In this document: positions 12,749-24,084 of the stretch, one piece after another
How the letters are laid out: each line of letters starts with the position of its first letter
Position numbering within the stretch: the stretch's first letter is position 1
NCBI GenBank assembly: GCA_013180625.2
Contig: SNVD02002553.1
Span: 103,843 to 167,842 of the forward strand
Source of the DNA: Boswellia sacra
Taxonomy: Eukaryota; Streptophyta; Magnoliopsida; Sapindales; Burseraceae
Reading direction: 5' to 3'
DNA length: 64,000 nucleotides
Program-made: the position numbers and the translations under genes
Notes under the pieces: generated by a model
What the model was told of the DNA's origin: nothing
The model's database searches: none
The model's input: the letters and a program-made list of their open reading frames with translations, nothing else

Positions 12749-13724
12749 GATTCATAACTTGTTAATCAATTAAAATAAATTAAAAATTTTTATTTGAATT
12801 GATTTATTGAATGTTAAGATTATAGGAAAATAATTCAAATTAATTTATTGATTTGCATATATGACAAGAATTGATAAAACCAACTAAATATAAAAGTAAT
12901 TATTTAATTTGTTAGATACTCTAGAATAATTATATTAAAATAATTTGTAAATATTTACATAGAACTTTAACGGGGGATTTTCATTATAAAGACGTCGCAC
13001 CAAGCTATTTCATGCTTATTATAAATATGTAGCATATATTAAAATAATAATCCTTCTTATTAAATTTGTAAAAGCAAATTATTTAATTAACATGATATTT
13101 AGTAAATAATTAATAAAGTATATTACACAAAGTCTTACTGTTTTTTTATTGTATACATCTAATATTGTACAAATAGTGATACATAGGAGACATATCGTGT
13201 AAAGTAATGATCTCTATTAGGTTTATTATATTTATATGTGTGGTAAAGTAACATGATTTATTATAATTTTTTTAACATTTCATTAATTTGTTTGCATATA
13301 AAATTATAATAAAGTAATGTTCTCTAAGTTATTATATATTATTTGCAAGTAAATTTTTTAATTGAAAAATTAAGGTAACCTACAGTAATGATCAATAAGT
13401 TCATTGTAGAAATCATATGGTGTCTTTCATTGTTTTGAATATTATAATATATGGTAAGATGAAGTTAAATATTTTTAATAGTCGAAAGTCAATAAAATTC
13501 ATGTTAAATTAATATAATGTTTTGTAAATATATATCGACATAATATATTCTACTAGTTTTAATGTTTGTTATTGCACATGTATAATATAATATTATCTTT
13601 TGTTCTTAAACACACACACACACACACATAATCTAATATAATATAGTGTAATATAATATAATAGAGTAGGTGAAGAATCAATAGTCCTTCTAAATTATAC
13701 TTTTTTTTTTACATCAATTTATAT
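12749..13724. other. AT-rich spacer with CA microsatellite
   Basis: No coding signal. A pure CA dinucleotide run of nine units lies at 13611-13628, followed by a degenerate ATAATATA-rich stretch. Confidence 0.7.
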
Positions 13725-14945
13725 CCCTTAGAGACTCAATAATACCGTTTACGACTTTTTTTAAGCGATTTTCAACTTTTATAGCTTGTTTACAACAATT
13801 GTATGCTCGTTTAAGACTTTTGAAAATTTTAGTTTTTTGCGGCTCTGAATAAACAATAACTTCATTTTCGATTTTTACTTGGTATTTACAAGTTTTATAT
13901 ATTGGTTTACAATTTTTATTTGCAATTTACCATTTTTGCATACTCGCCAAAGGACAAATTTAGAAAAATAAATAGTAAATTTGGCTATAAAATGAGAAAG
14001 TCAATAGCAGTATAGCACCAGTTATGATTTTTTTAAAGCATTTCTAACTTTTATAGCTTTTTTTATGATATTTGCACGCTCATTGAAGACTTTTCAAAAT
14101 TTTAGTTTTCAAGATCTCCAAATGAACAATAACCTTGTTTACGATTTTTACATGGTGTTTACGACTTTTGCACGTTGGCTTACGACTTTTATTTGTAATT
14201 TACAACTTCTGCGCAAATTTGTCTAACGATAAATTTGAAAAAATGATTAGTAAATTTGGCTATAAAATGAGAAACTCAATAACGCTAATTATGACTTTTT
14301 AAAGGCATTTCTGACTTTTGAAGCTTATTTACGACATTTGCACGCTCGTTTATAACTTTTAAAAATTTTACTTTTCGACGGCTCTAAATGAACAGAACCT
14401 CGTTTACGATTTTTACATGGTGGTTATGACTTTTGCACATTGGCTTACGAATTTTATTTATAATTTATGACTTCTGCATGAATTTGTTTAAGGACAAATG
14501 TGAAAAAATAAATAGTAAATTTGGCTACAAAATGAGAAACACAATAGCGTCGGTTACGACTTTTTTTAAGGCATTTCTGACTTTTGTAGCTTATTTACGA
14601 CATTTGCACGCTCGTTTACAACTTTTAAAAATTTTAGTTTTCAGCGGCTCCAAATGAACGGTAACCTCGTTTACGATTTTTACATGGTGTTTACGACTTT
14701 TGCACATTGGCTTGTGACTTTTATTCATAATTTATGACTTCTACACGAATTTATCTAAGGACAAATTTGGAAAAATAAATAGTAAATTTGGCTATAAAAT
14801 GAGAAACTCAATAGTGTCATATATAATTTTTTTAGACATTTTTCAACTTTTATAGCTTGTTTACGACAATTCGACGCTCATTTACAACTTTTGAAAAATT
14901 TTAGTTTTCGGTGGCTTCAAATGAACAGTAACTTTGTTACAATTT
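13725..14945. repeat. Tandem array, about 265-bp unit, four full copies plus a partial
   Basis: Successive units begin near 13746, 14022, 14284, 14549 and 14815. Each contains the same order of blocks: a GACTTTTTTTAAGGCATTTCTGAC-like start, TTTGCACGCTCGTTTA, GATTTTTACATGGTGTTTACG, and TAGTAAATTTGGCTATAAAATGAGAAA at the end. Copies are clearly diverged from one another. Short repeated themes of TTTACGACTTTT occur inside each unit. It is non-coding minisatellite-type DNA of no known family to me. Confidence 0.9.
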
Positions 14946-14984
14946 TTATTAGTTTATTATTTTTATTATTTTTCTTTCTATTTT

Positions 14985-15260
14985 AATTTTTATTCTTGCA
15001 TATTAGATTACTTTGGTAAAATTAATTTTAAATATTTTCTTAATATTTATATTATTCTTATTTATTTAAAATTTTCTTGCATATTAGATTACTTTGGTAA
15101 AATTAAGTTTAAATATTTTCTTAATATTTACGTTTTTCTATTTGTTTAATTTTTTTCTTGCATATTAGATTATTTCATAAAATTAACTTTCAATATTTTT
15201 TTAATATTTATATTTTTCTTATTTATTTAATTTATATTCTTGCATATTATATTACTTTGG
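14985..15260. repeat. Tandem array, about 82-bp unit
   Basis: The block TTCTTGCATATTAGATTACT followed by TTGGTAAAATTAA recurs near 14992, 15074, 15158 and 15238, with an intervening TTTCTTAATATTTA segment. Three to four diverged units are present. It directly follows the 265-bp array. Confidence 0.85.
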
Positions 15261-16291
15261 GAAAATTTCTTATAATTTTGTTATATTTAAATTATCGTCA
15301 TGTTAATTTATTTTTATTCTTCCATCTATAAATAGTTGGGTAAAATTAATTTAAAATTTAGAAAAACTAAAATTTGCTTTCTTTATTTTAATATAGAGTA
15401 TATACTGAATTGATTAGGGATTATTACAAATCATTTTTTCTTATATAATCTCAAATTATATTATTTTAATAACATTACTAGTACACCTGTCAAATGGCGA
15501 AAATTTTATTATCTTTTATTTTTCTCTATTATGCACATACAAAATTACATGTGATATTTAGTATGCTTCGAAATACATTAAAATTTTTTTATTGTTTACA
15601 AACTTTTGTTGTTTCATTTGTTGATTTATTTTCCTTTTTATAGTTATTCTTTAACAGTTGTAACATATTATTTTGGATATAAAACCCAATTTTAATTTAT
15701 ACAAATTTAATGAAATCTATATACTTAATTACTTTAGGGCTATTAGAAATAATTTCTTTTCTTATAATATAATTTACAATTTTTCATATTATATTATGTT
15801 AATAGAAGAAATATTTTTTAATTAATATTTTTTAATTAAGTAATAATATTTCTTCTACAACTTTAAATATTAACTTTTATATAATTTACTAAATTCTACA
15901 TTTAGAATTGGGGGCTATTAGTTTTTTTCATTCATAATATTACATTATATTACTACGTATTATTTTATTTTTAATATAAATAAATTTTCAAAAAAATATA
16001 ATATATTCTTTTTTAGTTTATAAAAATTTTAAATGAAGGGGGAGGGAGTGAGTAAAGGGGAAGGCGGGAGGGCAGCTTTCCTTAACCGATTCCACTACCG
16101 GCTACTGCCCTTTCATTTTTCATCTTTTATTGTAGATGACCGCTAAATGGCAGCCATCCAATGCCTCTTGCTACAGTATCTACTGTACTGAAACAACAGA
16201 TGTATTGAAGCTAATTCCCAAATTATTATTTAATTGGATGCAACATAAAAAGATTTTGTTCAACAAATCGTACGTGGAAAAAAAATTACGT

Positions 16292-16328
<37 letters not shown>

Positions 16329-16516
16329 GCATACATACATACGCACACAAATTTTGGCATAAAACTAGATATAAATTTATAATCATTGATCCGCAAAATT
16401 CAATAATTTAGATTATTGATAATTTGACAACATTAAAAATAACTTTTTAACTTTCATTCTCAACTATTGAATTTGATAAAATTAAGGGTCATAAGTTAAA
16501 GTTGTTGCTATCTTCT
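15261..16516. other. AT-rich spacer with TA/CA microsatellite
   Basis: No gene. 16292-16328 is a TA run passing into a CA run. A GC-richer purine tract lies at 16035-16075. The right end is the 3' flank of the broken UGT gene whose last codons are at 16517-16536. Confidence 0.7.
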
Positions 16517-16536
16517 TCATGTCATGTTGCTCAATA
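16517..16536 (-). pseudogene. Last codons and stop of the interrupted UGT gene
   Basis: Minus-strand translation gives the tail that follows the HLIEDI end of the pseudogene at 27912, finishing at TGA (16519-16517). It matches the C-terminus of the intact UGT (ENILRDMP, stop). The piece is separated from the rest of the gene by the CACTA transposon. The ATA at 16534-16536 is the duplicated target. Confidence 0.88.
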
Positions 16537-16549
16537 CACTACAAGAAAA

Positions 16550-17215
16550 TCACTCTTTAGTTACTAATAAAATTGGTCGCCAAAGATAAAAAATGGTCGC
16601 GAAAAGATGCAGCGACGAAAAAAATGTTGGTTGCTAAATGGTCGCGCTAGACCCGTGGCAGAAAGTCACTACGACGAAATCCGTATGTCATCGCCAACTG
16701 TAACTTAGCGACTAATATTGGTCGCTATAGGTAAAGATTTAGCCACCACAAGTAGTCGCTAAATGCTGCTATTTCGCTACCAAAGTTTCGTGACCGATTC
16801 ATGAGATTCAACGATGATATTTGCGTTGTCAAATATGTAATTTGGTTATCGAATATCCTTAATGGAGACCATATTTTCATACAGCGACAAACATTTTGGT
16901 TGCTAAATGCATTATTTAGCGACAAAAGTTAGTCGCTGTAAATACATATTGGGCGACTACATTTGGTCGCTGGATGCCGACATTTGGCCATGAATATTTC
17001 ATAGCTAATTCATGATATATAGTGATGACATACTGGTCGCTGAATATATGAAATTTGATCGCCAAATGTCCTAAACTTCCATACTTTTGGAGACGATATA
17101 CTATATATAGAGACGAAAGATTTGGTCGCTGATTGTGTAATTTGGCGACCAACATTACAATACAATTGCTGTTTTATGCAAATTATTGGTTAGATTATAC
17201 AAATTTGGTCGCTAA
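16550..17215. repeat. CACTA left subterminal repeats
   Basis: More than a dozen copies of TTGGTCGC, GGTCGCTAAA and their complement GCGACCAA lie in both orientations. In En/Spm elements such subterminal motifs are the binding sites of the accessory transposase protein. The same motif family fills 27270-27890 at the other end. Confidence 0.85.
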
Positions 17216-17529
17216 AAGGTCTGTTATCCAAGCCGATCAAATTATTTTCAAATTATTTTGGCTTTAAAAAAAATTGAAATTTATATTTGTATAATTTACC
17301 ATAAATTAATTTTGATTAAATTTTATATTCATTCACAATACATTTGTAACATAAAGGATCATTGAATCAAATATATACATGACCCAAAAAAGTTGTAGCA
17401 CAAAAATCAAGTATTCATGTAAACTTGAAACAAAAGCAACAACGAATCATATAAGTAGCAAAACAAAACAAACTGAGCTTCATCAATTGATCTATACAGT
17501 TCAACATGATTCCTAATAGCATGAGTTAC

Positions 17530-18145
17530 CCAAACTTTTCAACAATCTCTTTCTAAAGGCTTGTGATGTACTAGAACTTTAGGATCTACACTTGTAATCT
17601 TTCCTTCAGCCACAATTTCATCTGGGTCATCTGAATACCAATGCAGTAATAGGCATCTTGCAGTTTCACTTGGTATAATTTGATAAGTTGAAACACTTCC
17701 TTGTTGTGACTACGATTAATAGAATTAGTTTAATTATTACTTTAAATAATCATATACTTTAATTCATATAGCATTATAAATACAACAAAATGTGTTGGTT
17801 TCTTACTCGAGGGGTACATGCATAAGAGCTCATCATTTCATCAACACTCCGATTCTGTACAATTTCAAGGTATGAAATCCACTATATATAATGACATATG
17901 TTATAGATCATTTTTAAGTAATGAAAAGTCTACTTACCTGCGTCATTTTCGTTAACAATGCATTCATTTTATCCATCTGGTCTTCTAATATTTAAAAAAG
18001 TATAATTATTTTAGCATTCTCAGTATCTACTGCATCTCCATCACTTCTTATGGGCATTACAACATTCTGGAACGATTTTCTGAATTTGTAATTTAAACCC
18101 TGCTGCTGGACAGTTTCAAAATTTAGCATTATCACCCCTGCAGAA
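17530..18145 (-). pseudogene. Plant transposase fragment, Ptta/En/Spm C-terminal type
   Basis: Minus-strand exon-like blocks at about 18145-17940, 17880-17800 and 17725-17530. The last one reads through residues such as DDPDEIVAEGKITSVDP and KVLVHHKPLERDC. That is the conserved C-terminal segment of the plant Ptta/En/Spm transposase family (PF03004-like) that accompanies CACTA elements. Stops and missing N-terminal domain show it is not functional. Exon limits are approximate. Confidence 0.6.
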
Positions 18146-18263
18146 AATAAAAAAAGAAATTGGGCCAAGTTAATGTGAAAAATAAATCAACAAATACCAT
18201 AATTAAATAAATTATAGGAATAGATCAACGAATTATATTGCAAAAGTTGACTACTTCCTTTTC

Positions 18264-18430
18264 CCAATACCATAATTAAGTAGTCAACAATGGTGGCTTG
18301 TGTACTAATTTAAAAAGGATACCATATTTAATTAAGCAGCCAACAATGGTGGCTTGTGTACTAATTTAAAAAGGATACCATATTTAATTAAGCAGCCAAC
18401 AATGGTGGCTTGTATACTAATTTAAGAAGG
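18264..18430. repeat. Three tandem 56-bp repeats
   Basis: CAACAATGGTGGCTTGT starts units at 18285, 18341 and 18397, with only a few substitutions between copies. Recent local duplication inside the CACTA body. Confidence 0.9.
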
Positions 18431-18869
18431 ATACAAGATACAAGCAACAAAAATGCACATCATGAATAGGTCTCTATCATTGCTGCTTTGAATCTACAAT
18501 TGCCTAAACCTTTGAAACAATAACAACAATGAAGTAAAGATGCAGTACTGGAACTAAGACATAACACGAAAACCAAAACTTGGACCAAAATGCTTTATCG
18601 TTTTCTTTTCATTTAGATTTCACATGGTGACAAATGCACATGATAAGATATGAGAAACAATATAAAGCAAATGAACATGAACTAACAAACAAATGCACAT
18701 GATAAGATATGAGAAAATCAGATAAGATTTCACATGTTGACAAAAATAAAGCAAAACCGAATGGTGGGCCAAAAAAGAACTAAGAAAAAGAAATAAAGAG
18801 AGAAGACCCAAAACCTGCAAATTTGTTGCATGATAAAGCCTTCCATGTGTTGGAACTTCTCATCATGAT

Positions 18870-19365
18870 TAGAGGTGACAATTTTTGACACGACTCGTGA
18901 ACACGACACGAACACGACACGAATATGTTACACGATTAATAAATGGGTCGGGTTAGTGTTGAAGGTGTTTAATGACACGAATAGTTAAATATATTTTGTA
19001 CACTCTTAATATATAAATTCATTCAATGATATAAATTATTACCTACTTACAATATATATATTATAAAATTGAAATTTTTATACTATAAAATAAATTAATT
19101 TATAAAATAATAAATTATGATGATTTTAATAATATTTTATACTAACAATGGTTTATATTCTAAAAATAATTTTAATTGATTTAAATATAGAGAATATAAT
19201 ATATTATGTATAACTAAGTTAAATAATTAAGTAAATTATGCGAATTAAATATGACACGATTACGACACGTGGGTAACACGTTTAATAATTGGGTGGGTTT
19301 GGGTTTCATGTTTTGACACGAATAATTAAATGGGTCGACACGACACGACACGATTGCCACCCCTA
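18870..19365. mobile_element. Non-autonomous hAT-like element (496 bp)
   Basis: Identical 8-bp target copies ATCATGAT flank it at 18862-18869 and 19366-19373, the length typical of hAT elements. The termini TAGAGGTGACAA and TTGCCACCCCTA are imperfect inverted repeats. Clusters of ACACGACACGA near both ends form subterminal repeats. There is no coding capacity. A larger relative lies at 35629-36892. Confidence 0.88.
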
Positions 19366-19373
19366 ATCATGAT

Positions 19374-22040
19374 CTATCTTCTCCACAAACCATTAATAAA
19401 ATAAGTAAAATGAATATCAATATCAAATAAATGTCAAACTGTAAAATAATAATAATAATAATAATAACAACTACAAAATAAACTACAAGATCTTGAAGTA
19501 GGATACAAAAAAAGGAGCAATAAGAACTTAGAATCAATTTATCAACTTCTTCATCAGGCAAGCCATAGCATAAGCTTTCTTAAATAATGTTGTTATTAAT
19601 TAATTGAAGAGGAGATTCTTCAGGATTTGACATAGTCATTTGGTGTCATTATAAATAACCAATAATCTCATAATATAGTATCAATTATTATCATTTAAAA
19701 TCATTATACTATAAAATTGGTACTAGGAAGACCTCCCATTAATAACATAGTACCAAAACAAATCTCCTTAGCTAAAAGGCTACCAGTGATATAAAAGGAA
19801 ATATGCACACTACATTATTCCTTTTCTGATGTTGCTTGTCTTGAATTTGCACTTATCAAAAAAAGAAGAGAAGCAAAGGTCATTTCTACTTCCCAAGAAA
19901 GAGCCATAATATTAAATTATTATTGACAACTATGGAAACGGGTTAAAAAAATTTGATGATATAAGCCAAAATTTAATATACAAGTCAAGATCAATGAGTT
20001 ATGAAGTGAAGAAGTAAGTAAATTTAATGTGATTATAATAATATAAAGCGAATGTAAGCTAACAGGGATATCTACGGAGAATCACATGTTTTCTACCCAA
20101 TAAAGACCACAACATGTGAGAACAAATATAATAAACATATACTTGTACGTAAAGTACCTACCAACATGCATTGTGTACATTTAAAAGCACAAATGTAAAG
20201 ATTGTACTCAATCAAAAATGGCGTATAAAGGGTAGAAACAGGTACTTTAATTATCAATCAATCAAGAGATAAAAGAGAAGTTAATTGGCAGCAATTGATG
20301 ACATGACAAGAGATGAGTACTTTATAATCAATAATCTAAATCAGAAACTAAATTGAAGCAAAGATAACAAATAAATTAATAATTGAAATAAAATTGATAT
20401 GCAATAATATACAAAAAATTCCAATTGAAAGTTAACTGTTCTATTTTTTACTTCTTTTTTCAGTATTTCACTCAAACTTTCTATTGATTTTTTGTCATGC
20501 TCATCGTTAGCTAATTAATATAAATTATATAATTGCTGAGAGATGCCAAATGGGCTATGCCATGCATTGATTATTATTACTATAGACACATAACACCATT
20601 GTTGCTATTTCTAAATTTTGAATATTAAAATAGATATTAATGCAAGCAACGGAAGTTAGCTAGTGTGATTTTATTAATTAAACTAACCATGCCGCAAATT
20701 GCTTTAAAGGCATAGTAAATTAATCATGAATAAGTTACTTTTAATATTAAAGCAATCAAAGTTGGCTGTAAATTAATCATGAATAAGTTACTTTTAATAT
20801 TAAAGCAATCAAAGTTGGCTTGTTTTCTTAATTTAATATTAAAAAATTCTTGTAGTCAAACGAAAGAATCATATTACCTTATTGTTAAATACAGAAAAAG
20901 CGAGGTTTGCAGATGAACTCTTAGCATTGTTTAATTATGAGAGATTATGAGGTTTCGTTTTCTGCTACAATAAAAGCTCGAGCAACTTTACCTCATTGTT
21001 GTCATCGATGCCGAATCCCCCAACCACTACATGAAGTGTAGCGTTTGCAGGCAGCAAGCAAGGCCCATCTGGAATCGAAGAAATTGATGGAGGCACATAT
21101 AATAGTGGTAACACACAACAAAAAAGAGGAGAAAGCATCAAAATTAGAAATGAATGAAAACCTAACTATTTCAACTAATTAAAGATAATGAAAATACCTT
21201 CTACTTGACTTCTGCCCGATTCAGATCTTCTAGCAGCTGCCAATGAACTTTTTATACGATTGATGTTGAAATCTGGCGACCCAAGTCATGAGTGGTGAGG
21301 GATGTGGAGTTTGGAGGTGTTGGACGTTGGTGGAGTTAAAAAGAGAAAGGTTTTCTTATATGCTGGCAACAAGAGAATGACAAGGAGATCGATCTTCTCT
21401 TTGTTTTTTCATTTTGCCCCTTTTTGAGCCCAAACGACGTCGCTTTGACTGCCTTTTTTTTTTATTGAACAAAAACGACACAGTTTGGATGTACAGTTTT
21501 TTCATTGTCTATACTTTCTTATTATTTTTTAACTCTAAATTTTATTGAGTCACTATTTAAACATGAAATTATATAATTGAACAATTTTTTTAATTCGTAA
21601 TTCATAAGATTTTTTAACTAAATATTAATTCTTTTCCTTAACTTGCAAATTTTACATTTATTTATTTATTTCCTTAAATTCTTTTATTTAAAAATTATAT
21701 TTTCTAATGAATTAAAATTAAAATTTATTTCCTTTTTCATAAAAAATTTAATTTCATGTTATTTATTTTAAAATTTTATATATTATTATATTTTTGTTGC
21801 AATCTACACTTTAGAGTAAAAGACAAAAGTCTTGTTAATTTTAATAAGCAAGATACATATATAAAATTTAAAAATAAATATCATGTAAGTAATGTTTTAT
21901 GAAATAAGAAACAAAATTTAAATAATTTCAGTCGATAGATGACATGTTCATTTCTCAAAGTCATCATTTATATGTAAAACCTAAAGATGAGTAATTTTCA
22001 GGGGTGATTATGAAAAAATTTAATATATTAAAAATTCATG
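19374..22040. other. CACTA interior, no gene recognised
   Basis: AT-rich DNA with an AAT microsatellite near 19448. A 53-bp direct duplication (20715-20767 and 20768-20820) is nearly perfect. A GC-richer segment at 20990-21340 looks exon-like, perhaps more of the CACTA gene, but I could not assign a family. Confidence 0.5.
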
Positions 22041-22049
22041 TAATTTTAC

Positions 22050-22090
22050 TAAACTATATAAACAAATAATCTCCAAAACCTAACCTAAAA
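22050..22090 (+). promoter_or_regulatory. TATA-like element upstream of the diverged CRP-LOG cassette
   Basis: CTATATAAAC at about 22055 lies roughly 30 bases before a pyrimidine-rich CTCTCTCGTTCTCTCT stretch, and the following 250 bases look like a plant 5' UTR. Unlike the other two cassettes, no LTR is visible upstream. Motif-based only. Confidence 0.35.
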
Positions 22091-22355
22091 CCACCTAAAC
22101 TAAGTAGTCTCTCTCGTTCTCTCTAGCGCCGCAGCACATCCTCCGTGACTTGTCGATTCCAGCCTCGTCGACTCCAACAGCCCTGTGAGGCACGGACTCT
22201 AGCAGCCCCGCTACTCGCCAAATCCAGCGGTCCTTCCAAAAAGGGTAAACTCAGAAGGAAGCAGAGAACACTTCCAAAAAGGGTTGAAGCTTGCAGATCA
22301 AAGAAAAGAACGAACTCAACATATTTTCGGTAATATCTTTCCTCTTCTCTTTGCT

Positions 22356-22897
22356 ATGGATAATGAAAACATTCTTTCAGCCCTTCAAAAACGCTTTCCT
22401 TCACTCCCTCAAAATGCTCTGGTAAAAATCTATAAAGCACGATTTAACAGACTTAGGATATTGATGATTAAGAAAATGCTTGTGGACATCCGCTGGTTAA
22501 TCGAAGCTAAGGTTAGATTAGCTGACGAATTTGAAATTGATTTTACAGCATACATGCTGGTCTAGGAAAAAGCACTCTCGCCAAAAAGCGACGTGCTAAA
22601 AGGTTACAAGTCTGTTATAGGTGTGCTAGATGGAATTGTAACCGGAAATGTTGTTCTTTAGGATTTGTGTCTAAAAATAGAGAAGATAAGTTGCAGTTCA
22701 TCAAGGATGGACTGAGTAAAGAATCGTTAGATAATATCTTACTGACTCTTGAGAATCATCCTTGTGGATTAGTGCAAAGAGAACTGATGAAATTGTGGAC
22801 ACAATTTCGAACAGAATATCAACAATATAGTCCAGGAAATCTGACTCTAAATGATCCTGTTTGTCAGTTTGCAAGAAAACTGGATGGAAAGATGTGA
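22356..22897 (+). pseudogene. Cysteine-rich basic protein (CRP), diverged copy 3, frameshifted
   Basis: Homologous over its whole length to the intact CRP at 42560-43108, with an N-terminal helix-rich part (LPQNALVKIYKAR), a KKRRAKR basic stretch, then a finger of the same C-X2-C-X4-C-X3-C spacing. The C-terminal NREDKLQFIK-DGLSKESLD and QLNDPVCQF-like regions follow. A one-base insertion near 22550 brings a stop, after which the frame resumes at 22565 and runs to a stop at 22897. It is much more diverged than the two Athila-borne copies, so the protein family is old. Function as for the copy at 42560. Confidence 0.8.
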
Positions 22898-23059
22898 GCC
22901 ACAATTTTTCGTGAATTTTTCATATTGTTGTTTCTCTCTTAAGTTTTTTTTTAATCACTATTTTTTTCTTTCTTCTTTCTTTTTTACCTTATTTTTTATC
23001 ATGTTATTATTGTTATTTAGTCATTTTTGATTGTGTATCTTTTAGTTTTGACAAACCAC

Positions 23060-23290
23060 ACAACTTTTCATAAAGTCAAAGTAGGAGATAAGTCAAACTT
23101 CTCATGCTTCATCTAGGAGACAAGTGTGGCGGTTTTGTCAAACCCCGCCGAAAGTATATTTCCATTTTTCATACTTCACGTAGGAGATAAGTGTGTAAGT
23201 TTTGTCAAACCCCCCCGAAAGCATATCTCATTTTTTCAAATCTTGGGGCGATAAATCTGTATCGAGCAACCCCCACCGAAATTATATCCC
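23060..23290 (+). repeat. Degenerate tandem repeat between CRP and LOG
   Basis: A block of about 60-70 bases recurs three to four times: GTAGGAGATAAGTGTG, then GTTTTGTCAAACCCC-CCGAAA and CATATCTC-like text. It lies in the spacer of the diverged cassette and is not seen in the corresponding spacer of the other two cassettes. Confidence 0.7.
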
Positions 23291-23433
23291 CATGTGTCAA
23301 ATTTGAGAGTTTTACGTGTGTATATATCCATTTTGCATATTTTCAAATGTCATTTTATAACCTGTCTTGCACTTGAATAGCATAATACCTAACGTGCATC
23401 ATTGTCTTACACAAGGTTAGAACACTTGTAGAA

Positions 23434-24084
23434 ATGGAGAAAACACCAATTCGGTGATTTCGCAATATATGCGTATTTTGCGGATCGCAATTTGGTAAAG
23501 ATGGAGAGTTTACAACAGCAGCTCTTGATCTTGGTAGGGCATTAGATAAGAGGGGTATTCATTTGATTTATGGAGGGGGTAGTCTTGGGTTAATGGGGTG
23601 TGTGTCAACAGTTGCATCCCTAGGAGGGAGCAAAGTTCTCGGCATTATCCTTAAACCATTAGCTGTACGAGATATCGTAGACAACACAATCGAGGAAGAG
23701 TTACAGGTCTCTAGCATGCATGAGCGTATTGCACATATGGTTGTTAAGTCCGATGTATTTATAGCTTTGCCTGATGGTTATGGTACATTAGAAGAGATAT
23801 TTCAAATCACCTCTTGGGCACAGCTAAACATCCATAGGAAACCCATTGGTTTGTTAAATGTCAATAATTTTTTTGATGGTTTGTTGTCCTTTCTTGATCA
23901 AGCTGTAGAAAAAAATTTTATCTCACCAACAGCGAGGCAAATCCTGGTTACAGCTTCAATTGCAGGGGAGTTAATTGACAAACTACAAGAATTCGTCTCT
24001 TCGCCTGATCCAATAATGGCTCGGATAGATTGGTTTGGAGAAGGCAATAAAAGGCGTAGACTAGATTTAACGCTCCATCTGTAA
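23434..24084 (+). pseudogene. LOG-like cytokinin-activating enzyme, diverged copy 3, one stop
   Basis: LONELY GUY enzymes convert cytokinin riboside 5'-monophosphates to the active free base plus ribose 5-phosphate in the cytosol. The frame runs 217 codons from the ATG at 23434, but codon 8 is TGA (23455), probably a CGA-to-TGA transition. The remainder is open from there to 24084. It keeps the GGGSLGLMG nucleotide-binding loop and the SMHER arginine. The PGGxGTxxE signature is altered to PDGYGTLEE: the second residue is Asp, while the terminal catalytic Glu is kept. It has no introns, unlike typical plant LOG genes. It lies 537 bases after the CRP stop, in the same order as the other cassettes. 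Confidence 0.88.

Noticed and set aside
14433..15149. Short plus-strand frames in the tandem arrays
   Set aside because: They are composed only of repeat units rich in Phe, Tyr and Leu from AT-rich DNA.
13725..15260. CRISPR array
   Set aside because: Units are long, adjacent and diverged, with no short identical repeats separated by unique spacers. The sequence is plant nuclear DNA.
22145..22333. Arg/Lys-rich 62-codon frame just before the diverged CRP
   Set aside because: Likely 5' UTR. It is not conserved upstream of the other CRP copies and has no family.
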